A stretch of 39,005 nucleotides of DNA from Bacilli bacterium (GCA_024408235.1 JAKSVF010000017.1:1-39005), one strand, 5' to 3'. Positions 25,071-33,743 are shown, numbered from the stretch's first letter. Numbers and translations are program-made. Notes: a model not told the origin generated them from the sequence alone.

Positions 25071-28000
25071 TTAAGTGGTTAATAAAGCGTAATCGGCGGC
25101 GGATATGACATATGTCTTCTCGCCCATCTGATCGTAGTTGATGACGATTGTCGCGCTGCCATCAGCTTCTTTGGTAACGGTCGCGGCATAACCTTCAACC
25201 GTTATCGTGAGCGTGCCCTCGCCATATGACCAAGTGCCATCTTTGATGGTTGTTGGGTAGTTGGTCCAACCGGTCGTAACCGTTCCGTCCGCGTTGAATT
25301 CAAGAATGAATGGCTTACCCGCGATCGATGTATCAACTGAATACTGGATTGGAGTGGAATTAGCCTTTAATGCTTTATGCTCAGCAGAAGTCAATGTGTA
25401 TGTCTTCTCACCCATCTGTCCGTAGTTGATGGTGATGTCAACGCTTCCATCATCCTTATAGGAGATTGTAGCGGTATAACCTGTGCCATCGAGATTTAGG
25501 CTAATCTTATCGCCAAATGCGCTCCAAGTGGCTGTTTTGATGGTTGTTGGGTAGTTTGTCCATCCCGTTGTGAGTGAACCATCCCCATTGAATTCAAGTA
25601 TGAATGGTTTACCTTCTACGGAAGTCTCTACTTGGTGGTGGATATTTGATTCTTTGCCTTTGATGGCATTCCAGTCACTGGCGGACATCTTGTAGACCTT
25701 CTCGCCCATCTGTCCGTAATTGATCGAGATGTCAAGAGTGCCGTCTTCGTTATAAACAACGCTAGCGTCGTATCCATCTACTGCGATGACAAGCTTGCCG
25801 CCGAATATTGACCAAGTGCCTTCTTTTATGGTTGTTGGGTAGTTTGTCCATCCGGTAGAAACGCTTCCATCCTGTTTGAGGTCAAGGATAAACGGTTTAT
25901 CAGGCATTGATGTAGCGACTTCTAAATGGATGTCTCCAACGACTGCCTCATTCTTCAATGCGGTGTATTTCTCGCTGGACAGTGCGTATGTCTTCTCGCC
26001 CATCTGTCCGTAGTTGATGGTGAATGTCGCGGCTCCCTCAACTACCGATACGAATGTGTATGCGTAACCTTCGACGTCGATGACTAACTCGTCACTCACG
26101 AATGACCATGTGCCTTCCTTGATTGTCTGCTCATAGTTTGTCCAACCGGTCTTGACCGTTCCATCCGCGTTGAATTCAACGATGAATGGCTTTCCTTCAA
26201 CGTTTGTTTCCACTTCGAGTAAAAGCGGAGAAGCGGCGAGTTTAAGCGCTTCATACTGATCTGCGCCCAAGTCATATGTCTTATCGCCCATCTGACCATA
26301 GTTAATGGTGATTGAAGCGATTCCGTTAGCGTGATATTCGACGGTGGACTTATAACCTTCGACTTCGATGATGATTGATGAACCGAAGACACTCCAAGTG
26401 CCTTCCTTGATTGTCTGCTCATAGTTGGTCCATCCGGTTGAGCATGTGCCGTCTTTGTTCAAATCGAGGATGAATGGCTTTCCTTCAATTGTTGTAGCGA
26501 CCTCAAGGTGAATGCCGTTGAATGCTTTAGGGGCATTAGCCTCCAGTGCCGCATATTCAATGCCTCCGATGGTGAATGTCTTTTCTCCCATCTGCCCGAA
26601 GTCGATCGAGAATGTTACGGCGCCGTCCGCGTATTCGAGGAATGTGTAGGCATATCCTTCAACGTCGATCACTAAAGCGCCGCCTTCGAATGACCATGTA
26701 CCTTCCTTGATTGTCTGCTCATAGTTGGTCCATCCGGCTGTAACTGTTCCATCCGCGTTGAATTCAACGATGAATGGTTTTCCTTCAACTGATGTTTCGA
26801 CTTCAGCTCTAACTGGCTTAGAGTTCTTTTTCGCGGCCTCGAACTGAGAAGCGGACATCGTATATGTCTTATCGCCCATCTGGCCATAATTGACTGTGAT
26901 TTCAACGCTTCCATCAGCCAATTTTGTTGATGATGATTCGTATCCGTCGACAAGGATGACAACAGAATTGCCGAATGTGTACCATGAGCCTTCCTTGATT
27001 GTCTGCTCATAGTTGGTCCATCCGGTTGAGCATGTGCCATCGGAATTGAGATCCAGGATGAATGGCTTTCCTTCAACTGATGTAGCGACTTCTAAATGTA
27101 TTGTCTCTTCATCGATATCCCCTGGCTGATCTGGGTTATCTGTTGGCTCTGTGTAGACATAGAATGACCAGGCTGGGAATTCGACCTCAGATGGCTTTCC
27201 TTCATCGTAAAGGAATCCTGTATCTGAGACGTAGAATGATGTTGCGGATGCGACCATCATCGTGTAGAGGTTGTAGCCTAAAGGCGCAACGGTTGCGCCA
27301 GCCCCAGCCCCATACATGGTGACGGATTGCTGTCCCATTGCAATTTCAACGACCTTATACGTTTCGGTAGTCAATGATTCTTTGAATTCATATGTTGATG
27401 TGCCAAAGAAGAATGAAGCAGGAAGCTTAGCGTTCTTTGAGTCCATTGAATATGAAGTGATTACGTATGTGTTGTCAGTGAATAAGGTGAGAGCCTTGAA
27501 CATCGCACGTCCATCATTTGTGTCCCATCTATATGTTTTTGCGCTTGAGCCTTTGACTGCTTCGTTTGAATCAGAAGTTCCGCCTGGAGCGAATGTGCCG
27601 TCTCTATTTAAAGCGATCGCATATGATGTTCCCCACACGGATTCATAGTAACCCTTATGGATCTCGGCGTCTTTTTCATCTGTCTGACCCTGACCCATGA
27701 AATCGTGGGTGTTGTATGTGTCGCCTTCTTTTGTGACATAAGTTCCGGCAGAAGTTGCCACTGTGACGATGTTGTTCTCACGGGTATATGAACCCTGCAT
27801 GTGGAAGGATTTATCGACAGTTGTTGACTCCTCGTAATAATCGAGGGTGTACATGTCTTTGCTATAAAGAGTGAGCATCTTGATGACGGTTTTCCCGTTT
27901 TCAAGGCTCTTCTCAAAGTATGTTTCCGTATCGAATTTCTCGATTTCTCCGCCCTGTCCCTTATTGTTTTCGGCCTCTTCCATGGATTTGATGATGGAAT

Positions 28001-28121
28001 TTGTTCTTCCGTTATCCCAAATCTTGTAGATGAGGTAGGAACATGATGAAAGCGAAGTTGCTGCGATAAGAGAAAGCGAACCCAATGCTGTTCTAGTTAA
28101 GTGTCTTAATGCTTTATTCAT
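25071..28121 (-). CDS. Large surface lipoprotein with seven ~97-aa repeats
   Basis: A 1016-aa secreted lipoprotein with signal peptide and lipobox SLSSC (Cys27). Residues 28-340 are an unrecognised beta-rich region. Residues 341-1016 are seven tandem repeats of about 97 aa. Each runs EGKPFILDLNxDGT, TGWTNYEQTIKEGTW, an alternating hydrophobic strand with VEGY, then INYGQMGEKTY and a short helix. Repeats 1-4 alternate between two subtypes (HLEVATS and EVETS), so they arose partly by doubling of a two-repeat unit. The fold looks all-beta, lipocalin- or carbohydrate-module-like, but no family is recognised. A strong GGAGGAG precedes ATG 28121. It is 14 bp downstream of a GH3 gene in the same operon, so a glycan-binding or scaffold role is inferred. 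Confidence 0.85.
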   Translation of the reverse strand: MNKALRHLTRTALGSLSLIAATSLSSCSYLIYKIWDNGRTNSIIKSMEEAENNKGQGGEIEKFDTETYFEKSLENGKTVIKMLTLYSKDMYTLDYYEESTTVDKSFHMQGSYTRENNIVTVATSAGTYVTKEGDTYNTHDFMGQGQTDEKDAEIHKGYYESVWGTSYAIALNRDGTFAPGGTSDSNEAVKGSSAKTYRWDTNDGRAMFKALTLFTDNTYVITSYSMDSKNAKLPASFFFGTSTYEFKESLTTETYKVVEIAMGQQSVTMYGAGAGATVAPLGYNLYTMMVASATSFYVSDTGFLYDEGKPSEVEFPAWSFYVYTEPTDNPDQPGDIDEETIHLEVATSVEGKPFILDLNSDGTCSTGWTNYEQTIKEGSWYTFGNSVVILVDGYESSSTKLADGSVEITVNYGQMGDKTYTMSASQFEAAKKNSKPVRAEVETSVEGKPFIVEFNADGTVTAGWTNYEQTIKEGTWSFEGGALVIDVEGYAYTFLEYADGAVTFSIDFGQMGEKTFTIGGIEYAALEANAPKAFNGIHLEVATTIEGKPFILDLNKDGTCSTGWTNYEQTIKEGTWSVFGSSIIIEVEGYKSTVEYHANGIASITINYGQMGDKTYDLGADQYEALKLAASPLLLEVETNVEGKPFIVEFNADGTVKTGWTNYEQTIKEGTWSFVSDELVIDVEGYAYTFVSVVEGAATFTINYGQMGEKTYALSSEKYTALKNEAVVGDIHLEVATSMPDKPFILDLKQDGSVSTGWTNYPTTIKEGTWSIFGGKLVIAVDGYDASVVYNEDGTLDISINYGQMGEKVYKMSASDWNAIKGKESNIHHQVETSVEGKPFILEFNGDGSLTTGWTNYPTTIKTATWSAFGDKISLNLDGTGYTATISYKDDGSVDITINYGQMGEKTYTLTSAEHKALKANSTPIQYSVDTSIAGKPFILEFNADGTVTTGWTNYPTTIKDGTWSYGEGTLTITVEGYAATVTKEADGSATIVINYDQMGEKTYVISAADYALLTT
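25074..27101 (-). repeat. Seven in-frame tandem repeats (~290 nt each)
   Basis: These are the coding repeats of the lipoprotein above. The segments for GWTNYEQTIKEGTW and GQMGEKTY are nearly identical at DNA level between copies, giving scope for recombination that changes copy number. Repeat boundaries are inferred from the protein. Confidence 0.85.
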
Positions 28122-28135
28122 TTTAGTGCTCCTCC

Positions 28136-31100
28136 CTAGATTGAATAGTCAGGCTCTGAAACGGTTTCAGCTGCCATGCTGTTCTTTTTTCTCTTCTTTG
28201 CGACGATGAATGTCAACAATCCGAATGTGACGGTTGCCACTGATGACCAGATGATTCCGTCAATGATCGCGAATTCCCACCAGTTCATGACAAGGACAAC
28301 TGTTCCAGCCGCGTTCATCGCGTTTGAATTAGCGACGACATATGAGATTCTGTGGCATGCCTGTCTAATGCAATTCATTAAGTGAACATCGTTCTCATAG
28401 TCTGCGTGCAAGAGAGCATCTGCCTGAGATGTCTGAGCAGAGCTATCGAATGTGTCTGTTCCGGCGATAACTGCTAAATAAGGGTCGTATGTTCCTCTTG
28501 CATGAGCGCTGGTCTTGTATGATGAAGTGGTGTAGTCAGAGATGCCAAAGCCTCTGCAACCCCATTCGTTTCTCAAGACTTCGGTCATCAATCCTCTGTG
28601 AGCGCCGGTCCAGACAACGCCGACTCTTGCGAATGCGTTCATGACGTTATATGCGCCACCTTCAACAACCGCCTTTTCAAATGGTGCTAAATATAGTTCT
28701 CTAATGGCCTGTTCATTAACGAATGTTGCGATAGAACGGCAGTTTGTCTCGCAGTCATTCAACGCGAAATGCTTGATGAAGACATAGACGCCCTTTGACT
28801 GGATGCCCTTGACTTCAGCCGCACCGATCTTTCCGCCTAAGAATCCGTCTTCTGAATAGTATTCGAAGTTACGTCCTGCATATGCGGTTCTATGCGTGTT
28901 CATAGCAGGTCCATAAAGTCCTGAGTAGCCGGAGTGCAAGCCATCTTCGCCGATGTGCTCTCCAACCTCTTCCATGAGTTCGACATTCCAAGTCGCCGCC
29001 ATGATGTTTTCGTCAGTATAAGCGCAGAGTGAAGTTGATTTTCCGGTAATTGATGTGAGGCTTGCTGAGAATCCTTGTGGTCCGTTCTCATCTGTTGTCT
29101 CAGGTTTTGAGATTGATTCAAGGCCCTGAGTTCCGTGATAGCCAACGCCGATGAGCATGCAAGCTTCCTTATATGTGATCTGATCCAATAGATCGTCCCA
29201 TTTTGGATCGTCATAATCTAAGCCGGTCATGTCGCTTAAAGAATAGTTCGTATCCTTTGAACCGAATTTAGGCATCGTCTCGCCTGCAACGGTTTCCTTC
29301 ACGTATTCTTTGATGCCAGTCATCTCTTTCTGCATATTAGCGGTGAGAGGTGTCTGGAATTTGCTTGTTGGGAATGTTCCTTCCCAATCTTTACGAGAGA
29401 CTGAAGGCATATCGCTTTCCCCATATGCGGAGAGCTGTGCTTCCTGGAACTGGTTCTCGATTGTGTATCCAGTGGCAGTTGACTTCTTGTATGTCTCATA
29501 GTCGACTGTTGCGACATTCCAAGAATAGACATTGCTTGCGTTTCCTGCCTCTTTTGCCTTATCTCCTGCCAAGACCATATTGTTCTTGCCTTTGGCCTTA
29601 AGGACGTTGTTCAAAGCGTCATGCGCATCGGTGCCGATGGTCAAGTGGTAATCGCCTGCATCCATGATGTATCCGCCTTTGCCTTCATTAGCGCCGGTGA
29701 AATATGTCTTGAATTCTTCTTTATCAACAGAGATTGTGACTGTTTCAGTCTCGCCAGGTGCAAGGAGTTTTGTCTTATCGAATCCGCATAATTCAATAGC
29801 GGCTTTCTCAATGCCGTTGTCTTTATCGAAATCCGTGTATTCAGACTGGAAATAAACTTCGACTACCTCTTTTCCAGCGACTTCCCCAGAGTTCTTGACG
29901 TCCACTTTGACTTCAATGCTCTTGCCTTTATCGGTGAATGTAGGGGTTCCGTATTCAAATGTCGTGTAGCTTAAACCATATCCGAACGGGTATGCGACAT
30001 CCTTGAGATAGTTGTAATTCGCTGTCTTGCCCAAGACCATGTCCTCATATCTCGTCTCGTAGTATCTATATCCGACATAGATGCCTTCCTGATATGCGTT
30101 GAAGAACATGTTGCCGTCTAAGTCACCGCCAGATGAACCTGTCATGAGGCCTGTGCCTTTCCATTTCTCGGTCTTAGCGTCATATACGGCGCCAAGTGAT
30201 TCTGCGTTCTGCCAAATCTCGGAATAGAAATTTGCCATAGCAGGGTTTGTCGTGTTGTCGTTGCAGTATGTGTCAACAAGTCTTCCTGATGGGTTTGCGT
30301 TTCCGACAATGACATCAGCAACGCCATAAAGTCCAACAAGTCCGACATAGCCAATCCAGAGGGCTGCATCCACATCGCTGTTCTCGTCTGTTAAGAAATC
30401 GCATTCGAGAGCATTAGCGGAGTTGATAAGGACGATGACCTTATCGAATTTCTGCTTTGCGTTGTGGATTAAATCTAATTCGTTGACTGTTAACTCAAGC
30501 GAGTTTCCAGATCCGCCGACTGTTTCCTCGTCGTTTCCCTTGCTTGCAGGGGAGGATGGGATGTCATACATTTCTCCGCCTAAACGCGAAATGACAACGA
30601 TTGCGGCATCTTTATGTGTTGCTATAGATTCCGCAACGCCTTTCTGAGAATTCAACGTTTCCCAGCTTGGCTCATTGATCGTATAAGCGGATTTCATTGA
30701 TCCAGAGCTGTTTCTGATTGAGTTATCGCCCTTTTCTGGGTTTGTCTGATAGGTTTCCTTTTCTGTCCAACCCATGTATGTGTCCCAGACCGCCTCATTA
30801 ACGGAGACCTTTGTTCTTTCTTCAAAAGCGCCTTTAAGATTCAAATAGCCGTTGATCTTATCGTATTTGCTTCCGTATTTCTTTGTGTCGAGCGTTGCGT
30901 CAATGTCCGCAGAGCCTGTTCCGCAGACGAGCATATTGGTGCTCTGATGTCCCAAGATTGTGATGCTAGCGGTATTGGATAATGGCAAAGCGTTGTTCTT
31001 GTTCTTTAAAAGGACACAGCCTTCCTCGGTAAGCCTTTCTGCGACTTCCATGTCCGCTTTCTTGAGCGCTTCTGCGTCATCGTAGTCCGATTCGAACAAA

Positions 31101-31285
31101 ACGCCTTTCTCCTCCTGAGCCTGAGTTCTGATGACTTTAGTGCTCTTGAGGTTCATGGACTTGTTGATGACGTCAACATAGTTTCTCGTCACCGCATAGC
31201 CGACGCTAGTTACCGCGACTAAAACAGCAGACACCGCCGTCAAGGCTGTCCAAAGGACTGGCAAACCTTTCTTTTTTGGTTTCAT
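28136..31285 (-). CDS. Permuted GH3 glycosidase, membrane-anchored at both ends
   Basis: A 1049-aa GH3 paralogue, the longest of the four. The signal anchor is at 9-32 and the alpha/beta sandwich (about 80-410) includes an insert near 160-200. Glu238 (LGGEMYDI) is the expected acid/base. An FnIII-like domain follows, then the barrel with nucleophile Asp917 (FGISDYT). HRTAYAGRNFEYYSED and KHFALNDCETNC are intact. A C-terminal membrane helix (about 1006-1030) is followed by KKRKK and an acidic tail, so both ends are cytoplasmic. The start is ATG 31285 with AAGGAG upstream; the eight-codon extension to 31309 would include that site. It is the first gene of an operon with the seven-repeat lipoprotein and is divergent from a TetR-like regulator that may control it. 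Confidence 0.9.
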   Translation of the reverse strand: MKPKKKGLPVLWTALTAVSAVLVAVTSVGYAVTRNYVDVINKSMNLKSTKVIRTQAQEEKGVLFESDYDDAEALKKADMEVAERLTEEGCVLLKNKNNALPLSNTASITILGHQSTNMLVCGTGSADIDATLDTKKYGSKYDKINGYLNLKGAFEERTKVSVNEAVWDTYMGWTEKETYQTNPEKGDNSIRNSSGSMKSAYTINEPSWETLNSQKGVAESIATHKDAAIVVISRLGGEMYDIPSSPASKGNDEETVGGSGNSLELTVNELDLIHNAKQKFDKVIVLINSANALECDFLTDENSDVDAALWIGYVGLVGLYGVADVIVGNANPSGRLVDTYCNDNTTNPAMANFYSEIWQNAESLGAVYDAKTEKWKGTGLMTGSSGGDLDGNMFFNAYQEGIYVGYRYYETRYEDMVLGKTANYNYLKDVAYPFGYGLSYTTFEYGTPTFTDKGKSIEVKVDVKNSGEVAGKEVVEVYFQSEYTDFDKDNGIEKAAIELCGFDKTKLLAPGETETVTISVDKEEFKTYFTGANEGKGGYIMDAGDYHLTIGTDAHDALNNVLKAKGKNNMVLAGDKAKEAGNASNVYSWNVATVDYETYKKSTATGYTIENQFQEAQLSAYGESDMPSVSRKDWEGTFPTSKFQTPLTANMQKEMTGIKEYVKETVAGETMPKFGSKDTNYSLSDMTGLDYDDPKWDDLLDQITYKEACMLIGVGYHGTQGLESISKPETTDENGPQGFSASLTSITGKSTSLCAYTDENIMAATWNVELMEEVGEHIGEDGLHSGYSGLYGPAMNTHRTAYAGRNFEYYSEDGFLGGKIGAAEVKGIQSKGVYVFIKHFALNDCETNCRSIATFVNEQAIRELYLAPFEKAVVEGGAYNVMNAFARVGVVWTGAHRGLMTEVLRNEWGCRGFGISDYTTSSYKTSAHARGTYDPYLAVIAGTDTFDSSAQTSQADALLHADYENDVHLMNCIRQACHRISYVVANSNAMNAAGTVVLVMNWWEFAIIDGIIWSSVATVTFGLLTFIVAKKRKKNSMAAETVSEPDYSI

Positions 31286-31356
31286 GTTTACTCTCCTTAA
31301 CATGCGCACTTGATAAAAGATTCATGTGACATTGCGTATTGCCCTCGAAACATTTA

Positions 31357-31370
31357 TGTGCGCGTTTACC
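31357..31370 (-). promoter_or_regulatory. cre-like site upstream of GH3 operon
   Basis: The minus strand reads GGTAAACGCGCACA, which matches six of seven fixed positions of the CcpA consensus TGNNANCGNNNNCA. This suggests catabolite control. A single match is weak evidence. Confidence 0.25.
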
Positions 31371-31410
31371 CTTGCATTTTTACAAAGGATTGAACCCAAA
31401 ACAACACAAC

Positions 31411-31447
31411 TTGACTCAAATGATACAAAAATGCGACAATTGTATCA
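31411..31447 (+). promoter_or_regulatory. Promoter and palindromic operator of TetR-like gene
   Basis: TTGACT (31411-31416), an 18-bp spacer and GACAAT (31435-31440, preceded by TGC) form a promoter only 6 nt from ATG 31447. The inverted arms TGATACAA (31421-31428) and TTGTATCA (31440-31447) enclose the -10 and overlap the start codon. This is a good autoregulatory operator, and it faces the divergent GH3 operon. Confidence 0.6.
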
Positions 31448-31962
31448 TGCACAAGGTTAGTCATTTCATTGAAGAAACTCTCTTTGCTTTACTTGATGAA
31501 AAGGAACTTGAGGACATCTCTGTCTCCGAAGTTATTGATAAATCGGGTGTTTGTCGCGCGTCTTTTTACCGTAACTTCATGTCACTGGAACATGTTCTTA
31601 AAGAATACTCAATTAAGCTCATGGATGAGATAGGTGATGATGTGCCGATCTCCCCAAATAACCATTATGAACATTCAGTCCATAATTATGAGATTTTACT
31701 AAAAAATAAGAAAAAGCTGAGTATCTTGCAGAAGAGGAATCTATTGTCGATTTTAGATGAAGGATACTATTCTCTCTGCAAAAAACAAATCGAACGATTG
31801 GACGCTTGGATAGATGAGTATCAAATCTCTTTCTTTGCGGGTTCATCAGCTTATATAGCTAAATCGTGGATTAAGAACGGTTTTAGGGAAACGCCTGAGG
31901 AACTTGCAAAAATCATCTCTAAGATTTACGGAAAAATCGGCGAAACTCTTGAACGCAAATAA
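31447..31962 (+). CDS. TetR/AcrR-like transcriptional regulator
   Basis: A 171-aa regulator. The N-terminal helix-turn-helix (about 7-48) reads IEETLFALLDEKELEDISVSE..., with the recognition helix in CRASFYRNF, typical of TetR-type proteins of the Firmicutes DhaS/TetR_C group. The C-terminal part (60-171) is the helical ligand/dimer domain with Trp and Tyr residues. The start is ATG 31447; it has no ribosome site and is predicted leaderless, and the longer ORF from 31339 lies upstream of the promoter. A 27-bp palindrome overlaps its promoter and start. It is divergent from the GH3/repeat-lipoprotein operon, which it may also control; the ligand is unknown. Confidence 0.8.
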   Translation: MHKVSHFIEETLFALLDEKELEDISVSEVIDKSGVCRASFYRNFMSLEHVLKEYSIKLMDEIGDDVPISPNNHYEHSVHNYEILLKNKKKLSILQKRNLLSILDEGYYSLCKKQIERLDAWIDEYQISFFAGSSAYIAKSWIKNGFRETPEELAKIISKIYGKIGETLERK

Positions 31963-32003
31963 ATATAAAAAATTAGAAATATTGTAAGGGTAACCAAATT
32001 AAA

Positions 32004-32040
32004 GGACGCTTCAATTTGAAGGAAGGCAAGCGTGTTTTTA
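32004..32040 (+). terminator. Probable terminator after TetR-like gene
   Basis: ACGCTT (32006-32011) pairs with AAGCGT (32028-32033), followed by GTTTTT. A competing inner TTCAA/TTGAA hairpin lies in the loop. Confidence 0.5.
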
Positions 32041-32087
32041 TGGTGTAGTCGTTGCAAAATTTAACGTTATTACTGCAAGTGAATATG

Positions 32088-32116
32088 TTGTATATGTGTA
32101 TCAACTGTGTTACGAT
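32088..32116 (+). promoter_or_regulatory. Promoter of the RelB-like/PIN operon
   Basis: TTGTAT (32088-32093), a 17-bp spacer and TACGAT (32111-32116) preceded by TGT. Predicted transcription starts near 32123, giving a ~37-nt leader with a ribosome site, unlike the leaderless neighbours. Confidence 0.55.
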
Positions 32117-32159
32117 ATGCGAGGTAGTTGTCAGAGATGGCAACCAAAGGGGGACCATT

Positions 32160-32459
32160 ATGAAAGAAAGGAAACAAGCTATTTTTAGCGTACGTATGGA
32201 TTCGGAAACAAAACGTGAATTCGACGCGATTTGCAACAAGATGGGCATTTCGACAGCGGCTGCTATTAACATTTTTGCTAAGCAAGTTGTCCTTGAAGGT
32301 GGATTACCTTTTAGACCAACCACTCGTGTGGCGCCTGTAAAGCAGGGGTTGCACGACGCTTTTGAAGCACTCAGAAAAGATGCTGAGAAAGCGGGAACTG
32401 CCGACATGACTCTTGATGAGATTAACGAAGAAATTCGCTTGTATCGCGAAGGCAAATGA
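32160..32459 (+). CDS. RelB/DinJ-family antitoxin
   Basis: A 99-aa antitoxin. The N-terminal ribbon-helix-helix is AIFSVRMDSETKREFDAICNKMGIS followed by TAAAINIFAKQVV, characteristic of RelB/DinJ. The C-terminal acidic helices (TADMTLDEINEEIRLYREGK) would wrap the toxin. The start is ATG 32160 with AAGGGGG 7 nt upstream; the ORF extension to 32052 contains the promoter. Its end overlaps the PIN toxin start by 4 bp. It should neutralise the toxin and repress the shared promoter. Confidence 0.88.
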   Translation: MKERKQAIFSVRMDSETKREFDAICNKMGISTAAAINIFAKQVVLEGGLPFRPTTRVAPVKQGLHDAFEALRKDAEKAGTADMTLDEINEEIRLYREGK

Positions 32460-32872
32460 ATTACAGAGTCATCTTAGATACAAACGTCATCATTTCGTTA
32501 TCATTAAAGAAAAACCCGTTTACTGCCATTGCAGATCTGGATGAGATTATCAAAACACCAAACGTCACAATCCTTTATTCAGAAATGATCTTCAAAGAGT
32601 ATGAAGAGGTTTTAAAAAGACCTAAGTTTGGATTAGACCCCCTTAACATTCAAACTGCACTGGAAAAGATTATGCATGAATGTGTGAAGGTGGACGATAA
32701 AGTGTTCGAAGAAGAACTGATAGATCAAAAAGATCAGCCATTCTACTTCGTGTGTCTAAGCAACGCTGATTCGTATCTCATCACTGGCAACCTGAAGCAT
32801 TTTCCCAAGAATGCAAGAATCGTGTCGCCTAGGGAGTTCGTCGAGATCTTTAATAGAGATCAAGTCGAGTAA
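32456..32872 (+). CDS. PIN-domain toxin
   Basis: A 138-aa PIN nuclease of the putative toxin family TIGR00305. The acidic active-site residues expected are Asp8 (VILDTNV), Glu43 or Glu48 (YSEMIFKEYEEV), Asp93 (KDQPFY) and Asp105 (NADSYLITGNLKHF). Toxins of this type cleave RNA, often tRNA. Its ATG overlaps the antitoxin stop (ATGA), so it is made with the antitoxin. The partner is RelB-like rather than the VapB/AbrB type most often paired with PIN toxins. A terminator follows. Confidence 0.88.
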   Translation: MNYRVILDTNVIISLSLKKNPFTAIADLDEIIKTPNVTILYSEMIFKEYEEVLKRPKFGLDPLNIQTALEKIMHECVKVDDKVFEEELIDQKDQPFYFVCLSNADSYLITGNLKHFPKNARIVSPREFVEIFNRDQVE

Positions 32873-32879
32873 CAATCTA

Positions 32880-32908
32880 AAGAAGAGGGCTTAGGAGCCT
32901 TTTTCTTT
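32880..32908 (+). terminator. Terminator of the RelB-like/PIN operon
   Basis: AAGAAGAGGGCT and AGCCTTTTTCTTT form a stem with loop TAGG; the T-run lies in the 3' arm. Confidence 0.7.
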
Positions 32909-32980
32909 ATCTGAAGTTAAGTTACAAGTGAAATGTCCACATATTTATAAATAAATAAGATGTGACAAATATTCGAAATT

Positions 32981-33002
32981 ATTGATTATGATCAATTATA
33001 AG
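32981..33002 (+). promoter_or_regulatory. Leaderless promoter with palindrome for YwaF-like gene
   Basis: The -10-like TATAAG (32997-33002) lies 6 nt before ATG 33009. Directly upstream, ATTGAT (32981-32986) and ATCAAT (32991-32996) form a 16-bp interrupted palindrome, a possible operator. Confidence 0.4.
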
Positions 33003-33008
33003 TTTTAA

Positions 33009-33743
33009 ATGTTGCATATGTTTACCGTTAATCATTTTATATGGCTAGCTATATGTGCAGTCGCAATCGGTGGGCTCTTGTTCTGCTCACTCAAATTCAA
33101 ATGGAGTCTAAAGACCTCAACATTCGTAGTTGCCGGGATATCTTTAGCTTCAGAACTATGCAAGATATTCACCCATATCGATTTCGTTAATGGGGTTGAC
33201 TGGGCTAAAGGCGGAGTCATCTCTCCTGGGGCATTGCCATTCCATCTCTGCTCAATACTCATATTCATCTGGTTCTTTGTTGCTTTAGCAAAACCAAGTA
33301 AGCTAACCCAGATTCTCTTAGACTTTGCAACACCAGTCGCTATCATCGGTGGTATCCTTGCCTTGTTCATTCCTACCAGCGGCGTTGACTTTGCTAAACC
33401 ATACGCTTATCAGTGTTTTGTCTACCACTCCGGCATAGTTTGGTATGCGGCATATTTACTCGCCACAAAGCAAGTCAAACTCACTCTCAAAGTTTATCTT
33501 AGAGATTTAGGCATCTTATTTGCATTATGCATCCTTATGATTTGGATCAATGGTGCGCTTAAAGAGTACAACACGAATTTCTTCTATGTCGTTAGACCTC
33601 CTATGAGTGGACTGCCATTCTTAACACTTAAGTACGGTTGGTATGTATATTTCATTCATCTCTCGTGTGCAGCGGTGCTTCTCTTCACAATAGTATCGTT
33701 ACCTAACATGATTCAGGAACGAATTGAGAAGAGGGCTAAATAG
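33009..33743 (+). CDS. YwaF/TMEM164-like membrane protein
   Basis: A 244-aa integral membrane protein of the TIGR02206/YwaF family, with six to seven helices. The family hallmarks are ALPFHLCSI (after helix 2) and YHSGIVW in a later helix, with conserved His residues facing the membrane. The eukaryotic relative TMEM164 is an acyltransferase; the bacterial role is unknown. The start is ATG 33009, with no ribosome site and -10 TATAAG 6 nt away. A strong terminator follows. A longer relative lies at 36424-37875. Confidence 0.82.
   Translation: MLHMFTVNHFIWLAICAVAIGGLLFCSLKFKWSLKTSTFVVAGISLASELCKIFTHIDFVNGVDWAKGGVISPGALPFHLCSILIFIWFFVALAKPSKLTQILLDFATPVAIIGGILALFIPTSGVDFAKPYAYQCFVYHSGIVWYAAYLLATKQVKLTLKVYLRDLGILFALCILMIWINGALKEYNTNFFYVVRPPMSGLPFLTLKYGWYVYFIHLSCAAVLLFTIVSLPNMIQERIEKRAK

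Noticed and set aside
3616..31285. The glycan genes as a Bacteroidetes-type PUL
   Set aside because: No SusC/SusD homologues or TonB features; lipoboxes, anchors and regulators are Gram-positive in style.
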